DNA of 37,547 nucleotides from an uncultured Alphaproteobacteria bacterium (lineage in GTDB: Bacteria > Pseudomonadota > Alphaproteobacteria > Rhodobacterales > Rhodobacteraceae): assembly GCA_902584635.1 (NCBI GenBank), contig CACIAQ010000016.1:1-37547 (forward strand), in the 5' to 3' direction. The translations under genes and the position numbers were made by a program. The notes under the pieces are model-generated. The model ran no database searches, had not been told where the DNA came from, and was given only the letters and a program-made list of their open reading frames with translations. Of the stretch, positions 8,693 through 16,385 are shown piece after piece; the first letter of the stretch is position 1; each line of letters begins with the position of its first letter.

Positions 8693-9510
8693 TAGAAGTA
8701 GCAATCAAAAATATTGTTGAGTTTGAATTTTCAAAACCACCATTATATGGGATACAACGCCTACGACTGACGCCAAAGGAAAACGAGAAACAGAAAATAA
8801 TTACGTGGGATATTATGTTCAAGGGAGCAAAAAAAGAAACTGAGTATTTTGATCATCATGGAAACTTCTGCTGCCTATTAACATTTGAAAAAGACATTAA
8901 AACAATTTCTATAAATGCAGAAGGAGTCGTTGGGATTAGAAAAACAATTGGAGTGGTTAATGATGTATCGGAAATTCCTTATTGGTTGTTTAAAAGGCAT
9001 ACGGATCTAGCGAAGCCAGGAAGAAGTATTAGGGAATTTTGCAAACAATTTTCAGTTGATATTGTCCCTGATTTAGACCTAGTTTATGACGTTGCGAAGA
9101 GTCTAAAGAATTTGTTAACCTACAGTATTGGGACTACCAAGATCGACACTACGGCAGAGGAATCTTTTTTGCTAAAGACAGGAGTATGTCAAGATTTTTC
9201 ACATATTCTTATTTCTTGTATGAGAGAACTAAATTTTCCTGCTCGCTATGTGAGTGGATATTTAAAAATGAATGACAAAGAAGATCAAGAAGCGACCCAT
9301 GCATGGACTGAGGTTTATGTCGATAACTTAGGTTGGGTAGGTATTGATGTTTCGAATAATATTATTGTCGATGAAAATTATATTGTTCTTGCAACTGGAT
9401 TTGACTATAAAGACGCCAAGCCGATACATGGCATACAATTTGAAAGTGAGAACAATAGCATTAAAACAGCTATTAAAGTCCAGCAACAGAGCTTAAGGGT
9501 TGAAATTTGA
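8689..9510 (+). CDS. transglutaminase-like cysteine protease family protein
   Basis: A 273-residue COG1305 protein. An N-terminal beta-rich domain (about 1-100, with FDHHGN) precedes the papain-like transglutaminase core. The catalytic triad is visible: Cys167 (TGVCQDFSH), His204 (THAW) and Asp220 (GIDVSNN). Bacterial members act as peptidases or amidases more often than crosslinkers. In this operon it could form or cleave the isopeptide or amide bond made by the ATP-grasp partner; this is inference. The start ATG overlaps the alpha-E stop by four bases and its own TGA overlaps the TTG start of Anbu, indicating translational coupling. Confidence 0.9.
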   Translation: MIEVAIKNIVEFEFSKPPLYGIQRLRLTPKENEKQKIITWDIMFKGAKKETEYFDHHGNFCCLLTFEKDIKTISINAEGVVGIRKTIGVVNDVSEIPYWLFKRHTDLAKPGRSIREFCKQFSVDIVPDLDLVYDVAKSLKNLLTYSIGTTKIDTTAEESFLLKTGVCQDFSHILISCMRELNFPARYVSGYLKMNDKEDQEATHAWTEVYVDNLGWVGIDVSNNIIVDENYIVLATGFDYKDAKPIHGIQFESENNSIKTAIKVQQQSLRVEI

Positions 9511-10250
9511 CTTATTGTTTAGGAATTAAAATTGATAAAGGCCTACTTTTCATGGCAGACACCCGTACAAATGCTGGTTTAGATAACGTGTCTACATTTA
9601 AAAAAATATTCTCTTGGAGTTATAGAGACAAAATTTTCATTTCTATACTAGCATCAGGAAACTTGGCTACGACGCAATCTTTAGTTAACTCACTTAATGA
9701 TGTCTTTGGAGAGAAAAATAAAGAGAAGACCAAAGTTTTTTTTCAGAATTTAAGTCTATTTGATATCACAAAAAAAGTTGGAAAAGAGTTAAAAAGAACA
9801 ATTGATCAAAATGGAGAGGAGGGCCAAAAAGCAGATACTTCGTTTAATGCAAATCTAATTCTAGGAGGTCAGGTTGAAGGTGAGAAACCTAGATTATTTC
9901 TTATATACCCACAAGGCAATTTTATTGAGTCCTCTACTGACAATCCTTTTTTTCAAATTGGAGAGACGAAGTATGGAAAACCAATACTTGTAAGAGCCTA
10001 CGATCCATTTTTAAGTTTTGAGGAAACGATTAAATTGATGCTTCTTTCTTTTGATTCCACACTTAAAGCCAATTTATCTGTTGGCCTGCCTCTTGATTTT
10101 CAAATATACGAAAATAATGCTTTTGTTCAAGGACCAAGCGGTCGATTTGAGAATGGAGATCAATATTTAGCCGATGTTTCTAGTGGTTGGAGTCGTGCCC
10201 TGAAAAATGCATTTAAAGCAATGCCTAACTTAACGCTAGACAAGCGCTAG
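9507..10250 (+). CDS. Anbu (ancestral beta-subunit) proteasome-type peptidase
   Basis: A 247-residue T1-family NTN hydrolase, annotated elsewhere as proteasome-type protease (COG3484). The start is TTG at 9507, overlapping the transglutaminase stop (TTGA). This start is set by chemistry: it places Thr2 directly after the initiator, so removal of Met gives an N-terminal Thr nucleophile (MTYCLG). Asp18 (ADTRTNAG) and Lys32/33 (FKKIF) are in the places of the proteasome Asp17 and Lys33. Anbu forms ring or spiral assemblies in the cytoplasm; its natural substrate is uncertain. It ends the four-gene operon. No T-rich hairpin terminator was found in the 95 bp that follow. Confidence 0.92.
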   Translation: MTYCLGIKIDKGLLFMADTRTNAGLDNVSTFKKIFSWSYRDKIFISILASGNLATTQSLVNSLNDVFGEKNKEKTKVFFQNLSLFDITKKVGKELKRTIDQNGEEGQKADTSFNANLILGGQVEGEKPRLFLIYPQGNFIESSTDNPFFQIGETKYGKPILVRAYDPFLSFEETIKLMLLSFDSTLKANLSVGLPLDFQIYENNAFVQGPSGRFENGDQYLADVSSGWSRALKNAFKAMPNLTLDKR

Positions 10251-10345
10251 TGTTTCTCTAAACTGTCTAAATTACAAACTAGTAAAAAGCTATTTTTCAA
10301 TTTAATCCATTGCTTATTATTTATTAAAAACAACAATTTACGATA

Positions 10346-11257
10346 TTAATGTAAAGGTTTAATGAAAGTCCCATTTCTTAGTTCGTTAAAAGCTAGTGCT
10401 AATTCCGCTTGCGTGTTCATCACAATTGGGCCATGCCAAGCTACGGGTTCTTGAATCGGTTTTCCTGATATCAATAGGAACCGAACGCCATCTTTTCCAG
10501 ATATTAAAGAGACTGAGTCACCAGTATCAAACCTAATTAATGTTCTGTTTCCTGATAAATCCCTAATATTCAACTCTTCCCCTTTTAATTCTTTTTCTAT
10601 TCTTATACCTATAGGTTTAGAAGAATATGCAAAGTCAGCACTTCCCTGAAAAACATAGGCAAAGCAATTTCTGTATGCATCGATATTTATCTCTTTTTTT
10701 GTAAAAGGAGGTACATAAATATCAAAGTATTGTGGTTCTGCTGCGATTCCGTCCACTGGTCCCTTAATGCCTTTATAATTACCAACAATTATTTTTAATT
10801 TTGAGCCATCATTATCCTCTATCAATGGGATATTTGAACCACTAACGTCTTGATAACGAGGAGCCACCATTTTTTGAGAAGAGGGTAGGTTAGCCCAAAG
10901 TTGAAACCCATGCATTTGGCCTTTTTTGTTACCGAGTGGCATTTCCTGATGCAATATACCTGAACCGGCTGTCATCCATTGCACATCTCCACCAATCAAG
11001 CTACCCTTATTTCCAAGACTGTCTTGGTGCTCCACAGTTCCATAAAGTACATATGTAATCGTCTCTATTCCTCTATGAGGATGCCATGGAAATCCAGCCT
11101 TATATTTTTCAGGATCATCATTCCTGAAGTCGTCTAGCATAAGAAAAGGGTCACATTCATCTGGGTCACTAAAACCAAATGCTCTAAAAAGACTTACGCC
11201 AGCACCTTCTGTAAAAGGTTGAGCTAATTTTTTTTCTTTTATCGGTCTGAAAGACAT
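10346..11257 (-). CDS. pirin family protein
   Basis: A bicupin of the pirin family. I chose ATG 11257 (303 aa, MSFRPIKEKK) instead of the upstream frame start at 11308, because GAGGAG lies just before it and pirins begin here. The metal-binding residues are His59, His61 (HPHRG), His103 and Glu105 (ILHQEM), matching the pirin Fe(II) site (human His56, His58, His101, Glu103). The signature TYVLYGTVEHQDSLGN is intact. Bacterial pirins can have quercetinase-like activity or act as redox-sensitive regulators; neither can be chosen here. It lies downstream of the AEC permease on the same strand, about 158 bp away, and may have its own promoter. Confidence 0.9.
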   Translation of the reverse strand: MSFRPIKEKKLAQPFTEGAGVSLFRAFGFSDPDECDPFLMLDDFRNDDPEKYKAGFPWHPHRGIETITYVLYGTVEHQDSLGNKGSLIGGDVQWMTAGSGILHQEMPLGNKKGQMHGFQLWANLPSSQKMVAPRYQDVSGSNIPLIEDNDGSKLKIIVGNYKGIKGPVDGIAAEPQYFDIYVPPFTKKEINIDAYRNCFAYVFQGSADFAYSSKPIGIRIEKELKGEELNIRDLSGNRTLIRFDTGDSVSLISGKDGVRFLLISGKPIQEPVAWHGPIVMNTQAELALAFNELRNGTFIKPLH

Positions 11258-11415
11258 AATGTACTCCTCTAAACTCTTAAATCTACACCCACGGCTAGTG
11301 GACACCACGATATTATTATTGAATTATATAGTACCTTTCTCTCCTGTTTCCAAGGCCTTACATTAGAGGTATGGCTAAAAATTTCTAAATATTTGGTCTT
11401 TATAAACAATATAAA

Positions 11416-12351
11416 CTACCAACTTGTCTCTAAAGCAATTGCTATGAATAGGGTTAAAATTAAAAAAGAAAGAACAGTGGTAACTAAAATTGCCCTAACT
11501 ATATCGCCTGGATTTACATTATACGCCGCACATAGGGCTACAGAAAAAGCGCCGCATGGGCCAAGTGATACTAAAAATGTTCCTAGAAAATCATTGGGAT
11601 AATTATATTGATAGGAAATGCCGGTTATTATTATCAGTGCTAAAGGCGCAAAAAATAATTTAAGAAAAGAAATAGTAACGGTGAGTCTTGTTACTACTTT
11701 GTTTAAATAATGTGATAAAATTATTCCGATCGATATCAAACCTATCGGCATTGTAGTCTGGGCAAGCTTTGAAGTAACAACGTCAACAATACTTTCATTT
11801 AAATCTATTCCTGAAGTTTTTACAATTACAGACATCAGTATTGCTATTACTAGCGGGTTTTTTATTAAATCTTGAGAATATTTTCGTAAATCAACTTTAA
11901 TTTTGCTTACATATTCAAGGCCTAGCGTCACTATAGATATGAGTATTACAGAGTCCATCACGACTATGCTGGAAACATAGAGTGATATATTGTCATCAAA
12001 AAAAATCTGTGATAGCGGTAATATAATCAGCACATGATTAGATAGGGCAACAGTTAGACCCCAAATAATTGCTTCAGCTTTAGTTTTAGAAAAAAAATTA
12101 CGTGTTACATGAAAAGCTATTAAACCAGCTATTGTTTGCATTACAAAATATGATGCTAAAAGACCAAATTTTATACTCGCCAGATTGCTCTTTGTTACAG
12201 CCTCAAAAATAACGCAAGGAATCGCAAAATAAAAGAGAAATAAGTTAAATGTCCTAGCATTTTGAAGATCAAAAACTTTTAATGCACCAAAAAAGACACC
12301 TAATAGAATTAAAAGAGGAAAGGGAGCAATTCCCAAAAGAGAGCTGATCAT
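11416..12351 (-). CDS. AEC (auxin efflux carrier) family permease
   Basis: A 311-residue, very hydrophobic protein with about ten predicted membrane helices. It begins SSLLGIAPFPLLILLGVFFG and has the break LFYFAIPCVIFEAV typical of the AEC/BASS-like fold. Bacterial AEC proteins are secondary transporters of organic anions such as malate or malonate; the substrate cannot be predicted. The C-terminal half contains SLGPCGAFSVALCAAYNV, matching the family's second repeat. It sits downstream of the GST and small unknown gene on the same strand, so it could supply substrate for the M20/GST group. Length is normal for the family. Confidence 0.85.
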   Translation of the reverse strand: MISSLLGIAPFPLLILLGVFFGALKVFDLQNARTFNLFLFYFAIPCVIFEAVTKSNLASIKFGLLASYFVMQTIAGLIAFHVTRNFFSKTKAEAIIWGLTVALSNHVLIILPLSQIFFDDNISLYVSSIVVMDSVILISIVTLGLEYVSKIKVDLRKYSQDLIKNPLVIAILMSVIVKTSGIDLNESIVDVVTSKLAQTTMPIGLISIGIILSHYLNKVVTRLTVTISFLKLFFAPLALIIITGISYQYNYPNDFLGTFLVSLGPCGAFSVALCAAYNVNPGDIVRAILVTTVLSFLILTLFIAIALETSW

Positions 12352-12410
12352 AATAATTTAAAATAAAACAGAAATTAGAGTGAATTTTAGTAAATTTGCA
12401 TTGTCAATTT

Positions 12411-12704
12411 TTACAATTTTTCGGAAGTCCCATCTTCTTTAATTTTATTACCCTTACCATCTGTTTTTATATGTCCTTGTTGAATTGTGAAATCACTCCA
12501 CTGTTGCTGATTTTGTTTAAAATTTACTTCTTTTCCGTACTCATGTAAAAGATTTAAAAAATGCGTGTCTTCACTCCACTTAGAAGAAAAAAGAGCTTCT
12601 TTAAAATCTTCTATTGAACCAAAATCAGCCTCAATTTTAGTTTCATCCAGTTCATAGTGTCTTACATCTTGAACTTGATAACTCTCAATTAATGAAATTT
12701 TCAT
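12411..12704 (-). CDS. small conserved-looking hypothetical protein
   Basis: A 97-residue soluble, acidic protein that I do not recognise. It starts MKISLIESYQVQDVRHYELD, has a helical middle (SIEDFKEALFSSKW) and a lysine/glycine-rich tail (KTDGKGNKIKEDG). There is no signal peptide or membrane helix. It lies 31 bp after the GST stop and 59 bp before the AEC start codon on the same strand, so it is probably co-transcribed. The start ATG at 12704 is the only reasonable one. It is probably real given the codon usage and the tight spacing, but no function can be assigned. Confidence 0.6.
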   Translation of the reverse strand: MKISLIESYQVQDVRHYELDETKIEADFGSIEDFKEALFSSKWSEDTHFLNLLHEYGKEVNFKQNQQQWSDFTIQQGHIKTDGKGNKIKEDGTSEKL

Positions 12705-12735
12705 TACTCTAGATTATGCTGGTGTCTTTTTTTTA

Positions 12736-13449
12736 CTAGATTGGACAGACAGAAAACTTACTTCCAACAGTTTCTTTAACTTTTTCAATCTTTTCAACTG
12801 CGTCACATACTTCCAAAATTTTTGGATATGCTTTAAAAGGATCATTTCCAAAAACTTCTCTAAGTATCCCAAAACCGCCTGTTTTTTGCGTTGTCCGTAC
12901 ACAAGTATACAAAAATATGTCTGCGTATGAACAGTCTCCTCCTATAAGAAATGGGCCTGAAGACGATTTCATTAGGTGCAGATCAAGCCTTTCTGCTCTT
13001 TTACCATGAAGTTCAGCTAAGTTTTTAATTCCCGTTTCTTTACCTCCTTCAGCAAGAGTATCAGTTAGCCGTAAATTTCTCCAAAACGGTTCATTATGCC
13101 CAGTTATGATGTCATGAAAAGGCGAAAGCACAAAAGAGTAATAATCTTGGCACCAAGCCCAGTAATTTCCTATTATTGCGGCCTGATCTGGTGACTTAGG
13201 TGTCAATGGCCCTTCATATTTTGTTACTAAATACTGAACGATAGCCATAGAGTCATTAAGCTCTAGACCGTTAGAATGGTCCTTCATCCACGGCACAGTT
13301 CCAAAAGGAGCTTCACTATCTTTATTGAAATCTTCACCCATGGGTTTTGACATTTTGAGGTTAACTTTAATGCCATGCATGGCGCATATCACATTAATTT
13401 GTTCTCCACGACCTACTATAGGTAAGTAAGCAATATCTATTTCTGGCAT
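12736..13449 (-). CDS. glutathione S-transferase family protein
   Basis: A 237-residue cytosolic GST-like protein. The N-terminal thioredoxin-fold domain spans about residues 1-85: IDIAYLPIVGRGEQINVICA, then FGTVPWMKD, with the conserved cis-Pro of the glutathione site, and ELNDSMAIVQYLVTKY, with the Glu/Asp-Ser pair that binds the gamma-glutamyl group. The C-terminal helical domain (about 95-230) carries GGDCSYADIFLYTC, the N-capping box. The first Tyr (IAYLP) resembles the sigma/alpha-class catalytic Tyr. It lies between the M20 amidohydrolase and the small unknown gene, all on the minus strand. The substrate is unknown. Confidence 0.87.
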   Translation of the reverse strand: MPEIDIAYLPIVGRGEQINVICAMHGIKVNLKMSKPMGEDFNKDSEAPFGTVPWMKDHSNGLELNDSMAIVQYLVTKYEGPLTPKSPDQAAIIGNYWAWCQDYYSFVLSPFHDIITGHNEPFWRNLRLTDTLAEGGKETGIKNLAELHGKRAERLDLHLMKSSSGPFLIGGDCSYADIFLYTCVRTTQKTGGFGILREVFGNDPFKAYPKILEVCDAVEKIEKVKETVGSKFSVCPI

Positions 13450-13527
13450 TTTTCCCCCACAATTTTTTTACAACCAATGATATTATAAATTGAAAGAAGT
13501 ACAAAATGAAAACTTTTGTATTTGTTT

Positions 13528-14952
13528 CTATGGAGCCATATCCTTTATTGGGGGAGATGCGGAAAGCGAAATAGGTAACATGTAGCCCTCTTTTTCGACT
13601 GTTTTGTAATGCTCGCTCCACGCATTATCGATAATCTTTTTATTCGACATTAAATCAGAACCCGTAGCTGCCATCACCATTGCGGCGTGAGTCATACCCT
13701 TAATGGCAATAGATGATTTGCCTTGAGCAGTCATTTGCCATGAATGAAAAGGTGTACCGATCGCATAGTTTGCTCCCCAAAGTGAAACCGTGGGAACAAC
13801 CCAGCTAACATCAGCTACATCTGTAGAACCTCCTATGTCAACAGACTTGACGTCACCTGCTACGACGGATTCCGCCAAGACTTGCCCCTTGACTATATCT
13901 ATTCCCGCATGAGAATAGGCACTTTCTATATCTTTTCTAGTTAATGTATCCTGATACTTCTTAGCGTATAAATGCTCTTCTTTACTAAATTCTGGAGCAC
14001 CTAATTGATCTAAATTACCCTGCATCAGATTCCCTAGAGTTTCGTTGTATACAAGGTTAGAAACACCGGCTAATATTTTGGTCTTGACTTTTGTTTCGGT
14101 CATTAGCGCTGCACCTTTTGCTATTCCTTTTACTCTATCAAGTAATTCCATCATTTTAGGAGTAGTTTCATCTCGCACAACATACCTTACCTTTGCTTTT
14201 GCTTGTACCACGTTAGGCGAAATGCCTCCACCATCGATTATAGCATAGTGAATGCGCGCTTTATCAGGCATATGTTCTCTCATATAGTTTACGCCAACAT
14301 TCATTAATTCTATTGCATCCAAAGCTGAGCGTCCAAGGTGAGGGGAAACAGCTGCATGGCTAGCCCTCCCTTCAAATGTGAAGTCTACACGACAGTTTGC
14401 AAGGCTGGACCCTTTAATTATCCCTGGTAAGCATCCTGGGTGCCACGTTATTGCCGCGTCTACATCTTCAAATATTTTGTCACGAACCATAAATGTTTTT
14501 GCTGCACCGCCTTCTTCGGCCGGGCAGCCATAATATCTAACAACTCCAGGTAAATTTGAGTCTTTTAACCAGTCCCTCAGAGCGACCGCAGCTTGCATCG
14601 ATGCTGATCCCAGAAGATTATGACCGCAACCATGCCCATTCTCACCCTTTTTGATTGGGTCTTGATAAAAGACGTCTGCCGTTTGGCTAAGGCCCGCCAA
14701 CGCATCGTACTCTCCCAGAAACGCGATTATTGGGCCACCTGTTCCATATTCTCCTACAACAGCAGTTGGCATGTTAGCTATACCCTTTGTCACGGAGAAC
14801 CCATGATATATTAATTCGTCAACATGGGTACTCATAGAGATTTTCTCAGAGTAACATGTTTCAGGAGTTGACCAAACTTTATCAGATAGCTCTTGAAATC
14901 TTTTTTGATTTCTTGATACAAAATCCCAAATGACCTGTTTGTTGGTTTTCAT
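13528..14952 (-). CDS. M20 family amidohydrolase, AbgB-like
   Basis: A 474-residue metallo-amidohydrolase (M20D). Metal-binding residues include His107, Cys109 and His111 (GHGCGHNLLG) and Glu146/Glu147 (PAEEGGAAK), the latter containing the general base. The dimerisation domain begins about RVDFTFEGRASHAAVSPHLG. Length and motifs fit aminobenzoyl-glutamate hydrolase subunit B and related peptidyl or indole-amide hydrolases. The likely reaction is hydrolysis of an N-acyl or aminoacyl amide. It is on the minus strand 27 bp after the DUF2652 gene and 78 bp before GST, so a polycistronic unit with them is likely. Confidence 0.87.
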   Translation of the reverse strand: MKTNKQVIWDFVSRNQKRFQELSDKVWSTPETCYSEKISMSTHVDELIYHGFSVTKGIANMPTAVVGEYGTGGPIIAFLGEYDALAGLSQTADVFYQDPIKKGENGHGCGHNLLGSASMQAAVALRDWLKDSNLPGVVRYYGCPAEEGGAAKTFMVRDKIFEDVDAAITWHPGCLPGIIKGSSLANCRVDFTFEGRASHAAVSPHLGRSALDAIELMNVGVNYMREHMPDKARIHYAIIDGGGISPNVVQAKAKVRYVVRDETTPKMMELLDRVKGIAKGAALMTETKVKTKILAGVSNLVYNETLGNLMQGNLDQLGAPEFSKEEHLYAKKYQDTLTRKDIESAYSHAGIDIVKGQVLAESVVAGDVKSVDIGGSTDVADVSWVVPTVSLWGANYAIGTPFHSWQMTAQGKSSIAIKGMTHAAMVMAATGSDLMSNKKIIDNAWSEHYKTVEKEGYMLPISLSASPPIKDMAP

Positions 14953-14979
14953 ATGAATTTGAACCTTTGAAGAATTTGT

Positions 14980-15705
14980 TTACCTAGCTCTTTTTTTTCT
15001 AAACATTGCGGAACTAAAGTATCCAGCCTGACGTATCCAATTATAGGCCCGCGATCTTTTTTCCACACTTTCATTACGTGGCTCGGGAGAACCGAGTTCC
15101 AAAAAGTTAAGCTTTACTTTATTAAAGCTTTCTAGATTTTGAGTTATTTTGGTAAATCTTTTCTTATTATCAGTATTGAGCGTTTTATGAAAAGCATCAG
15201 TTACAAGCCAATATTCTGAACTTTCTATATCGTTTTTAAGCATGCGATGAGTTAAAATAACATCTTCTCCTGAAAGTTCTTCAAAGTTTCTAATTGTATT
15301 TAAAGAGAAGTTTCCTTTGTGCACGCAGATTTTTAATCTTAAGTTTTTCGACTGTGTACAAGGTTCACAGCCACACGCTTGTACAAAAGCCAAATCTGAT
15401 AGCTTTTTATTAAATGCTGCATTGGCTCTTGCCATAAGTTCAACAATTTCATCTCCTGATGTTGAACTTATTTTGTCGCTACTGAAGAAAAAGGCTGCGT
15501 CTCCTTCCAGCTTATTTAACCTTAAGGCTGGTTCCACCTCATCTATAACCGTTTCTAATAGATCTGCTACTATTGTGGTCGCATGGGACTCAAATCCCTT
15601 TGCCAAAGCAGCACCAAAAATTGGCTTTTTAGCCAAGTTATGTAGCTTAACGAATTCAGTGTAGCCACTTATATCTGCAATTAGTAAGAAACCGCTTTCT
15701 GACAT
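14980..15705 (-). CDS. DUF2652 protein, class III cyclase-like fold
   Basis: A 241-residue protein recognisable as DUF2652. Its start FLLIADISGYTEFV copies the first metal-binding segment of class III nucleotide cyclases (Asp11), and KLEGDAAFFF (Asp69) copies the second. LRLKICVHKGNF (about 123-133) matches the cyclase IGIHTG strand. A cysteine cluster, CGCEPC at 111-116 plus Cys127, is inserted before that strand and could bind metal. The transition-state Asn/Arg block is not obvious, so it may bind rather than cyclise nucleotides. The activity is unproven. It is the first gene of the likely unit that continues with the M20 amidohydrolase. Confidence 0.8.
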   Translation of the reverse strand: MSESGFLLIADISGYTEFVKLHNLAKKPIFGAALAKGFESHATTIVADLLETVIDEVEPALRLNKLEGDAAFFFSSDKISSTSGDEIVELMARANAAFNKKLSDLAFVQACGCEPCTQSKNLRLKICVHKGNFSLNTIRNFEELSGEDVILTHRMLKNDIESSEYWLVTDAFHKTLNTDNKKRFTKITQNLESFNKVKLNFLELGSPEPRNESVEKRSRAYNWIRQAGYFSSAMFRKKRAR

Positions 15706-15861
15706 TAATTTTACCGCCTACTTCGAATTAGATATTTTTTTAACAAGAAATGTCAATTTTTTTTAAACTTTAAAAGCCCCTTCCACACCATATTTAAACC
15801 TCCTAACATATCGTAGTCACATTTGTTCATTGCACTTAGGTTTTAGTTGTGGTGTGACCCT

Positions 15862-16230
15862 TTAGATATTTAAATACCAAATTTTTGTAATGTGTTTAAT
15901 TTTATTTTCTTCAATTTTCATTGCATAAACATAATCAGTTTCAATTGGCTGTGGCTCTTCACCTAAAATATTGTCTGCATAAATAATGGCATAGAGTAGA
16001 ACCATTCCTCGCTTTTTATCCTCCGCAATAGATTTAATCTCAAACTTAGTATTAGCTAACATGGAATGAGCGTCTTTCATCCATTCAACATAATCCTCGA
16101 GTCTATCGAGGTGAATCAGAGTATCGGCATCTGTTTTGAACGTAGCGTTGGTATGGCAATATCCTTTGCAAGCTTCCCAACCTTTGCCTTCATCACAGGG
16201 CCAAAAAAACTTTTCGGCTACATCTAACAT
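15862..16230 (-). CDS. NTF2-like/SnoaL-like protein
   Basis: A 122-residue alpha+beta protein of the NTF2-like superfamily. A long N-terminal helix region (MLDVAEKFFWPCDEGKGWEA) is followed by CHTNATFKTDAD, the typical small-domain loop, then a helix (LEDYVEWMKDAH) and curved strands (FEIKSIAEDKKRGMVLLYAI and YVYAMKIEENKIKHITKIWY). Such folds act as small isomerases, polyketide cyclases, hydrolases or binding proteins. No catalytic Asp/His pair can be assigned. It is monocistronic on the minus strand; a 17-bp palindrome lies upstream. Confidence 0.7.
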   Translation of the reverse strand: MLDVAEKFFWPCDEGKGWEACKGYCHTNATFKTDADTLIHLDRLEDYVEWMKDAHSMLANTKFEIKSIAEDKKRGMVLLYAIIYADNILGEEPQPIETDYVYAMKIEENKIKHITKIWYLNI

Positions 16231-16296
16231 AAATTTACCCTTTCCAATGTTGAGTTCTATAACACATCATAACAGAATTTTGTCACCGAGGGCTAC

Positions 16297-16313
16297 TTTC
16301 TTAAATTAAGAAA
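16297..16313. promoter_or_regulatory. 17-bp perfect AT-rich palindrome
   Basis: TTTCTTAA-A-TTAAGAAA lies between the lysine operon's end and the NTF2-like gene's start, 67 bp before that start codon. It has no T-tract, so an operator is more likely than a terminator. AT-rich palindromes can occur by chance in this base composition. Confidence 0.3.
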
Positions 16314-16385
16314 TTCATTTAGCACAAGATCAGTAAATAGAAGAATATTTATCCTTATATTTTGGTCATAAGGTACTCATAATCT

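Noticed and set aside
15706-15861. T-rich stretches after the DUF2652 promoter side as possible terminators
   Set aside because: No GC-containing stem precedes any of the T runs on either strand.
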